NCBI GenBank assembly: GCA_022865545.1
Contig: JALHTA010000376.1
Span: 1 to 7,439, forward strand
Reading direction: 5' to 3'
Source of the DNA: Actinomycetota bacterium
GTDB taxonomy: Bacteria; Actinomycetota; Humimicrobiia; Humimicrobiales; Humimicrobiaceae
Length of the DNA stretch: 7,439 bases
Part shown: positions 1 to 6,567 of the stretch, in pieces
How the letters are laid out: each line of letters opens with the position of its first letter
Numbering within the stretch: position 1 is the first letter of the stretch
The notes under the pieces: generated by a model
What the model was told of the DNA's origin: nothing
Seen by the model: only the letters and a program-made list of their open reading frames with translations
Databases searched by the model: none
Translations under genes and position numbers: made by a program

Positions 1-95
1 ACAAAGTTGCCAAACAGAGTTGCAATGACCGAAGTTATAAAATATATGAAATAAAGGAAACCTGCGATTCTTGCGGCCTTTTTGCTTGTATTCAT
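1..95 (-). CDS. DUF4386-like membrane protein, N-terminus only
   Basis: This is the 5' end of a gene that runs off the left edge of the window; 31 codons are visible. The protein starts MNTSKKAARIAG and passes directly into a hydrophobic stretch (LYFIYFITSVIATLFG), so a short basic cytoplasmic tail precedes a first membrane helix. The motif of a few polar residues, then KKAARIAG, then a helix is what DUF4386 family integral membrane proteins look like at their N-terminus; the family's function is unknown. The ATG at 93-95 is chosen because GGAG (102-105) sits 6 bases upstream. An in-frame ATG at 105-107 has a poorer ribosome-binding site. The gene lies 34 bases downstream of the 130-495 gene on the same strand, so the two are probably co-transcribed. 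The family call rests on only 31 residues. Confidence 0.6.
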   Translation of the reverse strand, partial: MNTSKKAARIAGFLYFIYFITSVIATLFGNF

Positions 96-129
96 TTTTT
101 TCTCCATTCTTTTTACTTCATCGATTAAG

Positions 130-495
130 CTAGATCCTTATTATTTGGGTAAGTACGATAGGAGGCATAGCTATAAATCGTATAGCAAGACCTATTGATC
201 CGCTGACAATTCCCACAATATCAAAAGCTCTTCCCTTTTTGCTGGATTTGCCTTTTTTTATTCTTATTAAGTCAACAACTCCACAAACAACTCCGGATAT
301 AGATAAGATGATTGAAGAAGTACTTATTACAAATTCTGGTGTATTATATATGTCCCAATTTTTATTAAGTATTGTAAATACTACTACTAAAACAATAGTT
401 AAAAGAATTATAGCTAATAATAAACCAGATAAGCCAGTAACCTTAGCAGCAATTGAAAGCGCTCCGGTTTCCCCCTTTTTAGCTTCCTCGTGCAC
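130..495 (-). CDS. small DUF4190-like membrane protein
   Basis: A 121-residue protein with a charged N-terminus (residues 1-12) and three predicted membrane segments at about 20-43, 55-77 and 91-113. Between the second and third is a strongly basic loop (RIKKGKSSKKGRA, residues 78-90) followed by a Gly-rich helix (FDIVGIVSGSIGLAI). The pattern of a Gly-rich helix, a KKGKSSKKGR-type loop and a second Gly-rich helix resembles DUF4190 proteins, small membrane proteins of unknown role; this is resemblance by eye, not a profile match. The start is GTG at 493-495, supported by AAGGAG at 502-507 with 6 bases between. The next gene downstream, DUF4386-like, begins 34 bases on. The upstream region is very AT-rich (496-600) with several TATAAT-like hexamers but no convincing -35 box, so no promoter is assigned. 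Confidence 0.75.
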   Translation of the reverse strand: MHEEAKKGETGALSIAAKVTGLSGLLLAIILLTIVLVVVFTILNKNWDIYNTPEFVISTSSIILSISGVVCGVVDLIRIKKGKSSKKGRAFDIVGIVSGSIGLAIRFIAMPPIVLTQIIRI

Positions 496-600
496 GATTA
501 TCTCCTTTAATAATATAGCTTGCGTTTAAAAAAATGAAAAAATTTTAATAAAACTATCATGATTATATATTAAAAACAAGTTATATAATTATTTTAAAAT

Positions 601-626
601 TGGTTGGGGGGAGAGGATTCGAACCA
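601..626 (-). other. tRNA 3'-end fragment (possible att scar)
   Basis: Read on the minus strand, this stretch is a textbook tRNA 3' end: last T-stem bases GG, T-loop TTCGAAT, T-stem strand CCTCT, seven acceptor-stem bases CCCCCCA, discriminator A, then an encoded CCA. Every segment has the correct length (7+5+7+1+3). The 5' T-stem strand is only partly present: the observed bases before the loop are ATTGG, where AGAGG would be needed. Further upstream (627-690) the DNA is plain AT-rich sequence with no anticodon arm, D arm or 5' acceptor strand. So this is a fragment, not a gene. Such 3' copies are typically left where an integrase used a tRNA gene as attachment site. The implied 5' acceptor strand TGGGGGG (U1-A72) is most usual in tRNA-Gln, but the identity cannot be fixed. 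Confidence 0.7.
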
Positions 627-689
627 ATAGCTTTTTATCTTAATTCATATATCTAATATTAGAAATTTCCTATTATTTTGGTATGTAAA

Positions 690-718
690 TCACTTTAAGA
701 ATATCCTTACTGAAGTGA
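690..718 (-). terminator. imperfect hairpin, possible weak terminator of the beta-CASP gene
   Basis: On the minus strand, 37 bases past the stop of the 756-2174 gene, arms TCACTT and AAGTGA (6 bp) enclose a 3-base CAG bulge, a second 4-bp stem TAAG/CTTA and a 6-base loop. The stem is low in GC and is followed by only three Ts, so intrinsic termination would be weak. It could equally be a chance inverted repeat in AT-rich DNA. Confidence 0.3.
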
Positions 719-755
719 CCCACACAAAGGATCAATATAAAGATTAGGAGGACAT

Positions 756-2174
756 CTAGCTACCCCGGGTTATCAGTTCACTATTACTCAAGTCATACAT
801 TTCTTTATACTCCGGAGCGACAGCTAAAAAACCCAATTTATTTAGAGACTTTACAAATACTTCGGTGACAGACTCCTCCCCGTGAACAACAAAGATCTTA
901 TCCGGCTTATCCTCAAAGCAGTCCAGCCATTTCAGCAGACCCTCCCTGTCCGCATGAGCAGACAGTCCAGTAAAATTATATATAGATGCCAGGACCGCTA
1001 TTTCTTCACCAAAAAGCTCCACTTTCTTTTCTCCTTCAAGAAGCATTCTTCCCAGTGTTCCATTGGCCTGATAGCCAACAAAGACCACCACGCTCTCTTC
1101 TCTCCACAGATTCTGCTTTAAATGATGTTTTATCCTTCCCCCTTCACACATCCCGCTTGACGCAATTATGATCTTAGGGGTGGTGTCATAATTTAATGCC
1201 TTTGATTCATTAACCGAAGCAGTAAATTCCAGATTAGGAAAGTCCAGAGGATTTAAACCATTTTTAACTATGTCTTTTGTTTGCTGGTCCCCATAGATAT
1301 GCAGATCATCATCATACAGGTCTGTTGCCTTTGTTGCGAGGGGGCTGTCCACATAGACCGGAAAGTCAGGACTTGAAACCAGTCCTTTTTCCTTTATCTC
1401 GCGTATCAGGTAAAGGAGTCCCTGTGTTCTTCCAATAGCAAAAGATGGAATAATGACATTTCCGCCTTTTGACAGTGTTCTGTCTATAACTTTTGCCAGT
1501 TCTAATCTGTAATCTTCATTGTCTTTATGATCCCTGTCTCCATATGTCGATTCCATAACAATATAGTCCGCTTCCCTTATGCACTGTGGATCTTTTATTA
1601 TAGGCTGATCTATATTTCCTATATCCCCTGAAAAGACAATTTTCTTAGCTTCTTTTCCTTCACTTAAAAATATCTCAATCGACGCTGAGCCCAATATATG
1701 GCCGGCATCCACAAAACGAATCTTAGTGCCCTCACCTATTTCCATCATCTCGCCATAGCTGCAGGGTACTAAAAGTTTTAATGTATTATCGACATCTTTC
1801 ATGGTATACATAGGCAGTACTTCTTTTTTCCCGGCTCTTTTGGCCCTTTTGTTTTCCCATTTTGCATCCATCTCCTGAATGTGTGCGCTGTCTTTTAGCA
1901 TTATTGTGATCAGGTCACAGGTAGCTTCTATTGCATATATCTTTCCGCTAAAACCTTCTTTAACCAGTAAGGGCAATCTGCCGCTATGATCAATATGTGC
2001 ATGAGTCAATGCAATATAGTCTATCTCGCTTGCCATAAATGGCAGCTTTTGGTCATCCTTTTTATCCCGTCCCTGCTGCAGGCCACAATCTATTAAAAGT
2101 TTCTTTCCATTTGCTTCCAGGGAGTAGCAGCTTCCGGTTACCTCTCTGGCGGCACCATAAAATGATAAATTCAT
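756..2174 (-). CDS. beta-CASP metallo-beta-lactamase family ribonuclease
   Basis: A complete 472-residue protein of the RNA-processing metallo-beta-lactamase group (COG1236/Ysh1-like). Zinc-site motifs are all present: HAHIDH at 58-63, H159 in DAGHILGSAS, D184 in FSGDIG. The beta-CASP insert is also intact: motif A E208 in MESTYGDRDH, then SGMCEGGR at 340-347, motif B H407 in GLSAHADR, motif C H431 in VVHGEE. Family members such as Thermus TTHA0252 are cytoplasmic zinc-dependent RNases; a role in RNA turnover or maturation is inferred from that, and no specific substrate is indicated. Length is in the usual range. The ATG at 2172-2174 places the first beta strand (MNLSFYGAAREVTGSCY) exactly as in relatives, although no strong Shine-Dalgarno precedes it. 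It is transcribed alone, divergently from the NEW3/ABC operon. Confidence 0.95.
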   Translation of the reverse strand: MNLSFYGAAREVTGSCYSLEANGKKLLIDCGLQQGRDKKDDQKLPFMASEIDYIALTHAHIDHSGRLPLLVKEGFSGKIYAIEATCDLITIMLKDSAHIQEMDAKWENKRAKRAGKKEVLPMYTMKDVDNTLKLLVPCSYGEMMEIGEGTKIRFVDAGHILGSASIEIFLSEGKEAKKIVFSGDIGNIDQPIIKDPQCIREADYIVMESTYGDRDHKDNEDYRLELAKVIDRTLSKGGNVIIPSFAIGRTQGLLYLIREIKEKGLVSSPDFPVYVDSPLATKATDLYDDDLHIYGDQQTKDIVKNGLNPLDFPNLEFTASVNESKALNYDTTPKIIIASSGMCEGGRIKHHLKQNLWREESVVVFVGYQANGTLGRMLLEGEKKVELFGEEIAVLASIYNFTGLSAHADREGLLKWLDCFEDKPDKIFVVHGEESVTEVFVKSLNKLGFLAVAPEYKEMYDLSNSELITRGS

Positions 2175-2263
2175 ATCTTGAGTACTTTCTGTTTTAATTT
2201 AATAATTATTTAGAGCTTAAAGTATTTTTAATATATTACTATTATTCTAATATTTTTCATAAG

Positions 2264-2291
2264 ATTATATGAAACTGAACCAGAAATACAA
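2264..2291 (-). promoter_or_regulatory. candidate promoter for the beta-CASP gene
   Basis: On the minus strand a perfect -10 hexamer TATAAT (2264-2269) is preceded, after a 16-base spacer, by TTGTAT (2286-2291), which matches only the TTG of a -35 box. Transcription would start near 2257 and leave a leader of about 80 bases before the ATG at 2174. The surrounding DNA is so AT-rich that TATAAT-like hexamers occur by chance, so this is a tentative call. Confidence 0.4.
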
Positions 2292-2304
2292 TCCATACTT
2301 TATA

Positions 2305-2333
2305 TTGACATCTACCACTAAAATTAATAGAAT
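2305..2333 (+). promoter_or_regulatory. near-consensus sigma70-type promoter of the NEW3/ABC operon
   Basis: TTGACA at 2305-2310 is a perfect -35 box. After a 17-base spacer comes TAGAAT at 2328-2333, five of six matches to the -10 consensus. Transcription should begin near 2340, about 66 bases ahead of the GTG start at 2406. The position also argues against translation starting at the in-frame TTG at 2340, which would sit at the very 5' end of the mRNA with no ribosome-binding site. No operator-like palindrome was recognised around it. Confidence 0.7.
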
Positions 2334-2405
2334 TTTCATTTGACTAAAGAAGTAGTTAAAACTTTTTTAAAAAATGAAGTGATAATAGAAAAGGAGACTA
2401 GAAAA

Positions 2406-3347
2406 GTGGAAATCTTAAAAAGAAAAATACCAGTATTTATACTAATACTTGTATTTATACTATCCATACTGGCGATGGTGCCCGGAATCCTCTTAGCTGC
2501 TGAAGGAGATGAAGCTCCAGTAGAGGAAGAAGTTATAGCACCGCCGCCCCCTGATCCGGAGCTTTTAGTATTTGACACTGTATATCCGGAGATCCAGGCA
2601 GAGCTAGGTAGCGCTTATGAATTCACATTTAAAGTTACCTATGATATGGGTGATGAACCATATGGCCTTGAAGAGGATGTAACAGATAAGGTATTTGATA
2701 TTGTAGTTGAATATCCTGAAGGATGGTTTGCTGCTGCTACTCCCGCTTACCAGAAAGAAACAGAGATCACTGCAGTCAAGCTAAAAAATGCTACCGAGGA
2801 AAACTTAAGAGTAGTTGCTATTCCCCTTATTGATATGGACCCGGGTGAATTTGATATCAAGGTCACAATAAAATCAAGCATAGAAGACGATCCACTGGAG
2901 GGCAGTACCCAGTTTAAGGCAATAATAACCTCTACTTACAAGATGGATCTAAAGACAAAGACCGGAAGACTCTCAACAGATGTCACCTCCGGAAAAGACA
3001 ATCATTATAAGCTGATCATTACAAATAATGGTTCGGCAAATATTGAGAATATAGCTTTGACTTCATCTGAGCCTGAAGGCTGGAAGATAACTTTTGATAC
3101 CGACGAGATTGAAGTTTTAGAAGCTGGAGAAGATATAGAGATAGACGCCAATATAAGCCCTGCTGATAAGGCTATTGCAGGAGACTATATTGTCAATTTC
3201 AGTGCCAATAGCGATAATGCCCAGGACGATATAGAACTCAGGATCACTGTTGAGACCCCGACAATATGGGGGATCCTAGGTATCGCTATTATAGTAATTG
3301 TCATAGTTGCAGTTGCATTTATTTTTGCAAGATTAGGAAGAAGATAA
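2406..3347 (+). CDS. exported, membrane-anchored NEW3-domain protein
   Basis: A 313-residue surface protein. Residues 1-32 form a signal peptide: basic KRK, a long hydrophobic core (IPVFILILVFILSILAMVPGILLAA), then acidic, proline-rich linker sequence (EGDEAPVEEEVIAPPPPDPE). Residues about 53-172 look like one beta-sandwich. Residues about 195-282, with the typical NNGSANIENIALTSSEPEGW pattern and an AGDYIVNFSA strand, fit the NEW3 (NPCBM-associated, COG1470) domain. A membrane helix at 286-308 and a short RLGRR tail anchor it with the bulk outside. The frame is open back to a TTG at 2340, but GTG at 2406 is preferred: AAGGAG lies at 2391-2396, 9 bases upstream, the signal peptide then starts at residue 1, and the promoter ends at 2333. 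It heads an operon with an ABC ATPase and permease, so an accessory or substrate-handling role for that transporter is inferred; ligand unknown. Confidence 0.85.
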   Translation: MEILKRKIPVFILILVFILSILAMVPGILLAAEGDEAPVEEEVIAPPPPDPELLVFDTVYPEIQAELGSAYEFTFKVTYDMGDEPYGLEEDVTDKVFDIVVEYPEGWFAAATPAYQKETEITAVKLKNATEENLRVVAIPLIDMDPGEFDIKVTIKSSIEDDPLEGSTQFKAIITSTYKMDLKTKTGRLSTDVTSGKDNHYKLIITNNGSANIENIALTSSEPEGWKITFDTDEIEVLEAGEDIEIDANISPADKAIAGDYIVNFSANSDNAQDDIELRITVETPTIWGILGIAIIVIVIVAVAFIFARLGRR

Positions 3348-3350
3348 AAA

Positions 3351-4298
3351 ATGAGTGAAAACAACAACATTATAGTTGCAGAAGAGCTTACCAAAATATA
3401 TAACGAGACAACTACTGCTGTTGACCATCTTAACCTTGAGATCAAAGAGGGAGAAATTTTCGGACTATTGGGTCCCAATGGTGCCGGAAAATCTACTATA
3501 ATACTCATGCTTCTTGGCCTTACGGAACCGACTTCGGGCAGTATCGGTGTTGCTGGTTTTGACTCTACAAGGGAACCCTTAAAAGTTAAATCCATTACCG
3601 GTTATCTTCCGGAAAAGGTCGGTTTTTACGAGGATATGTCTGCATATGCAAACCTTGCATATACAGCGGAACTTAACAGGGTCCCTTATAGGGAGGCACA
3701 GGAAAGGATCGATGAGGTCCTTGATATGGTAAACCTTGTTGAGAAAAAGAAGCATCTAGTAAAGACATTCTCCAAGGGTATGAAGCAGAGACTCGGTATT
3801 GCAGATGTATTGGTAAAAAGTCCAAAGCTTGTCATTTTTGACGAGCCTACAGAGGGTCTTGACCCCAAGGTAGCAAACCAGATACTTCAGACCATCCTTG
3901 ATCTTAATAGGGAGAAAGGTATAACCTTTATGCTTAGCTCTCATCAGCTCAACCTTGTACAGAAGATATGTGCAAGAGTGGGTATAATGTCAATGGGAAA
4001 ACTTGTCGGTGAGGGTCAGATGGATGACCTTGGCAGAAATCTCTTTGGCGGCGGTAAATACCGTATTGAGATAGAGCTTGCAAAAGTCCCGGATGAGCTT
4101 ATAGCAGATATTAAAAAGATCCCAAAGGTACTTGATATTTCAGTTGACGGACTGAAGCTGACCGTCTCTTGTGATACGGACCTGAGGGAAGATATCTCAA
4201 AAATCATCGCACGAGCAGCAATAATCATGACCAGGATGGACATAAAGCAGGATGCTTTAGAAGAGATTTACCTAAGATACTTTAAGGAAGAGGAGTAA
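3351..4298 (+). CDS. ABC transporter ATP-binding protein (COG1131/NosF-like)
   Basis: A 315-residue cytoplasmic ATPase that should power the permease encoded next to it. Visible motifs are Walker A GPNGAGKST (41-49), a Q-loop region in the GYLPE form (84-88) common in this subfamily instead of a glutamine, signature FSKGMKQR (140-147) in place of LSGGQ, Walker B LVIFDEP with catalytic E165, D-loop GLDP (169-172) and switch histidine H198 in SSHQ. All catalytic elements look intact. After about residue 230 a C-terminal domain of roughly 85 residues (KYRIEIELAKVPDEL...) resembles the DUF4162-type extension of ABC-2 exporters' ATPases. The ATG is 3 bases after the NEW3 gene's stop, with a modest AGGAAG Shine-Dalgarno inside that gene's end, and only 1 base separates its stop from the permease ATG. 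Substrate specificity is not readable from the ATPase. Confidence 0.95.
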   Translation: MSENNNIIVAEELTKIYNETTTAVDHLNLEIKEGEIFGLLGPNGAGKSTIILMLLGLTEPTSGSIGVAGFDSTREPLKVKSITGYLPEKVGFYEDMSAYANLAYTAELNRVPYREAQERIDEVLDMVNLVEKKKHLVKTFSKGMKQRLGIADVLVKSPKLVIFDEPTEGLDPKVANQILQTILDLNREKGITFMLSSHQLNLVQKICARVGIMSMGKLVGEGQMDDLGRNLFGGGKYRIEIELAKVPDELIADIKKIPKVLDISVDGLKLTVSCDTDLREDISKIIARAAIIMTRMDIKQDALEEIYLRYFKEEE

Positions 4299-4299
4299 T

Positions 4300-5241
4300 A
4301 TGAGAGGTGTATTAACCGTATTTAGAAAAGAGCTTACAGATCACTTTGCCAGCAAGAAGTTTTTAATACTTCTTGCCCTTATATACATTGCAGGCCTTGC
4401 TTCTACTTATGTTGCATTGCAGAATATAAGGGACGTTGCAAGTGCTCTGGACCAGTTTGTATTTTTAAAACTTTATACTACTGGCGGAGATGTTCTCCCT
4501 TCCTTTATATCCTTCATATCATTTTTTATCCCCATAATCGGAATAATCTTTGGTTTTGATGCGATAAACAGCGAGAGGAACAGTGGGAACCTTTCAAGGC
4601 TCATGTCCCAGCCTATATACAGGGATAGCGTAATAAACGGAAAGTTCCTGGCTGGGGTCACCACCCTTTTCATCATAGTTGCAAGCATAGCCTTTATAAT
4701 CGCAGGTGTGGGGCTTACATCGATCGGAGTGCCTCCTACCTCTGAAGAGATCTTAAGGATATTCTTCCTTGTATTCATATGCGTTTTCTATGGTGGATTC
4801 TGGATGGGGCTTTCAATACTGTTCTCAGTGATCATGGAAAGGACAGCAGCATCTATACTTACTGCTATTGCAATCTGGATATTTTTAATGTTTTTCCTTC
4901 CCATAATTGCAAATGCCATAGCAAATGCCGTAGCTCCGCTTGATGGGGCCACCACGGCGGTGCAGGTGCAAAATTATTCTATTGAGCAGGGAATCTTGAG
5001 GATCTCACCTTCGACTCTGTTTACAGAGACGATCGCGATACTTCTAATACCTGTTGGGGGGCATTTTATGCTAAGGCCCATACTTGAAAGCGATATAGCC
5101 AATATGATTTCAAGTCCGCTATCACTTGGTCAGAGTCTGATCCAGGTATGGCCGCAGCTTATGGTTATAGTAGCACTGGCTATTATATGTTTTGCACTGT
5201 CATATATAATATTTATGAGGCAGGAAATAAGGTCTACCTAG
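4300..5241 (+). CDS. ABC-2 type permease (NosY-like, COG1277)
   Basis: A 313-residue integral membrane protein with six predicted helices at about 21-41, 66-86, 118-140, 152-177, 182-206 and 283-306. The cytoplasmic loop after helix 2 carries FGFDAINSERNSGNLSRLMSQPIYR followed by VINGKFLAG, the hallmark of the NosY/ABC2_membrane_2 group, where it contacts the ATPase. The N-terminal FRKELTDHFASKKF amphipathic stretch is also typical. A long extracytoplasmic segment (about 207-280) lies between helices 5 and 6 and could meet the NEW3 protein's outer domains. The ATG follows the ATPase stop by 1 base; AGGAG at 4291-4295 overlaps the end of the ATPase gene, so translation is likely coupled. With one permease gene, a homodimer is expected. 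Relatives include copper-site maturation and exporter components, but no substrate can be assigned here. Confidence 0.92.
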   Translation: MRGVLTVFRKELTDHFASKKFLILLALIYIAGLASTYVALQNIRDVASALDQFVFLKLYTTGGDVLPSFISFISFFIPIIGIIFGFDAINSERNSGNLSRLMSQPIYRDSVINGKFLAGVTTLFIIVASIAFIIAGVGLTSIGVPPTSEEILRIFFLVFICVFYGGFWMGLSILFSVIMERTAASILTAIAIWIFLMFFLPIIANAIANAVAPLDGATTAVQVQNYSIEQGILRISPSTLFTETIAILLIPVGGHFMLRPILESDIANMISSPLSLGQSLIQVWPQLMVIVALAIICFALSYIIFMRQEIRST

Positions 5242-5257
5242 GAGACTACCCTGGCAG

Positions 5258-5545
5258 TTAATCCTGATGGGTGACGGCTTCTTCGACTAAACTGGTGCCT
5301 ACTGAAATTTTATCTAAAGAATGGATGGAGGCACCATTTGCTTTTATTACTACTTCTACCTCTTCATATATTATTGAGTCACCCTCGCAGGTTATCTTTA
5401 CATTCTCGACCTTTTGATCCATTTCAATAAGGGATATATCTATACCATCGACTCCTACGAGATCTGCCAGCTGCTTGGCTATCTCAAGTATGCTCGGTGA
5501 ATGCGGTTTTAAAACGTCCAGTACGATCCTTCTAATATTTGCCAA
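5258..5545 (-). CDS. DUF211 protein
   Basis: A 95-residue soluble protein matching DUF211 over its full length: IRRIVLDVLKPH near the start (residues 4-15), GVDGIDISLIEMDQ followed by ENVKITCEG (31-55), and GASIHSLDKISVG (71-83). The family is known chiefly from archaea, where solved members have a small ferredoxin-like alpha/beta fold that assembles into oligomers; a biochemical function has not been established. The start is TTG at 5543-5545, supported by AGGAG at 5556-5560, 10 bases upstream, and by the alignment beginning there. It is the last gene of the ileS-lspA-rluD-like string, 50 bases after the preceding stop, and is convergent with the ABC permease with 16 bases between their stop codons. 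No terminator with a T-run is seen after it. Confidence 0.88.
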   Translation of the reverse strand: MANIRRIVLDVLKPHSPSILEIAKQLADLVGVDGIDISLIEMDQKVENVKITCEGDSIIYEEVEVVIKANGASIHSLDKISVGTSLVEEAVTHQD

Positions 5546-5595
5546 TTTATTTTCTCTCCTGTCTGATTTATTGCAATAATAATTCTATAAACCTG

Positions 5596-6567
5596 TTATC
5601 TTTTGGTCTGCATCTTTTCACCTTCCCTTAGTTTTTCGAGACTTTCCGAAAGGTCCTGAGGTATCGGATCTTCAAATTCCATTAATTTTTCCGTTACCGG
5701 ATGGATAAATTCAAGTTTTGAGGCATGCAGGAACTGGCGCTCTAGACCTATTTTTTTAGCTATCTTTGCTGAAAACCGGCTGCCGTATACCTGGTCGGCT
5801 ATTATTGGATGGCCTATATAATTAAGGTGCACTCTTATCTGATGCGTCCTTCCTGTTCTGGGGTATACATTAAGTAGTGTTGCCTGCCTGAACTCTTCGG
5901 CCACTTCAAATGCAGTGACTGCCTCCCTTCCATTATCTATTGCAACTGACATCTTCTTGCGGTCTATCCTTGACCTGCCTATGGGAAGTTTTATCTCTCC
6001 CTTGTCTTCCTTGAATCTTCCCTCGGCCAGAGCTATGTAGGTCTTTTTTACTTTGCGTTCCGCAAACATTTCAGAGAGTCTGTGGTGGACATTTTCATCC
6101 TTTGCAGTTATTAGCAGTCCGGATGTGTCCTTATCCAGCCGGTGTACTATGCCAGCACGCTCTTCCCCTGAGAGTTTAGAGAGGTTTTTACAGTGATACA
6201 TCAGTGCATTTACCAGTGTGTGGTTTTCATTTCCGGGAGCGGGATGAGTAAGCATGCCTGCGTCCTTTGATATTACCAGGATGCTTTTATCTTCATATAT
6301 AATCTTTAGATCTATCTCTTCTGCAGTTATATTGGAACTGGTGTTTATTGAGGAAAGATCTTCAATGCTTATCTCTTGCCCGCAAACGAGCCTGTGGTTC
6401 TTTGAAACACGGGCGCCATTTACCAGGACCTTGCCCTCAGTAATAAGCTTCTGTATGCGGCTGCGCGATACATCTTCTAAGTTTTTGGATAGAAACTTAT
6501 CTATCCGCTCTCCCGATAATTCGGGATCTATTTTAAACAAGTGGCTGTCAGTTTCTTTTGTGCTCAA
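5596..6567 (-). CDS. rluD: RluA/RluD-family 23S rRNA pseudouridine synthase
   Basis: A 323-residue enzyme that isomerises uridine to pseudouridine in RNA. An N-terminal S4 RNA-binding domain (about 18-65, GERIDKFLSKNL...VLVNG) precedes the catalytic domain, with the signature HRLDKDTSGLL at 142-152 and nucleophile D145. The later motifs RTGRTHQIRVHL (237-248) and GHPIIADQVYG (252-262) are intact. S4 plus this length is the RluD/YlyB type, which modifies the 23S rRNA helix 69 loop; the exact target sites are inferred and the symbol is by similarity. The start is TTG at 6565-6567, overlapping the lspA stop in the 4-base string TTGA, so translation is probably coupled; the local Shine-Dalgarno is poor and no ATG lies nearby. 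lspA followed by an RluD-type gene is a common bacterial gene order. Confidence 0.92.
   Translation of the reverse strand: MSTKETDSHLFKIDPELSGERIDKFLSKNLEDVSRSRIQKLITEGKVLVNGARVSKNHRLVCGQEISIEDLSSINTSSNITAEEIDLKIIYEDKSILVISKDAGMLTHPAPGNENHTLVNALMYHCKNLSKLSGEERAGIVHRLDKDTSGLLITAKDENVHHRLSEMFAERKVKKTYIALAEGRFKEDKGEIKLPIGRSRIDRKKMSVAIDNGREAVTAFEVAEEFRQATLLNVYPRTGRTHQIRVHLNYIGHPIIADQVYGSRFSAKIAKKIGLERQFLHASKLEFIHPVTEKLMEFEDPIPQDLSESLEKLREGEKMQTKR

Noticed and set aside
239..529. Plus-strand open frame of 96 codons
   Set aside because: It is antisense to the better-supported minus-strand membrane protein gene, which has a strong Shine-Dalgarno and coherent membrane helices; the plus-strand product resembles nothing recognisable.
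601..690. A complete tRNA gene on the minus strand
   Set aside because: Only the T-loop and 3' strands are tRNA-like; the 5' T-stem strand mismatches and 627-690 is AT-rich with no anticodon or D arm.
2340..2405. In-frame N-terminal extension of the NEW3 protein starting at TTG
   Set aside because: It has no ribosome-binding site, coincides with the predicted transcription start, and would place 22 charged residues before a proper signal peptide.
3185..3595. Minus-strand open frame of 136 codons across the NEW3/ATPase junction
   Set aside because: It lies opposite two clear genes, including the Walker A region, and its translation has no recognisable domain.
756..5241. The beta-CASP and NEW3/ABC block as cargo of an integrated element ending at the tRNA fragment
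   Set aside because: No integrase, recombinase, phage or conjugation gene and no second att copy is visible in the window, and composition looks similar to the flanking core genes by eye.
5231..5250. Hairpin over the permease stop (GTCT/AGAC arms) as a shared terminator
   Set aside because: The stem has only 4 continuous base pairs and no T-run follows on either strand.
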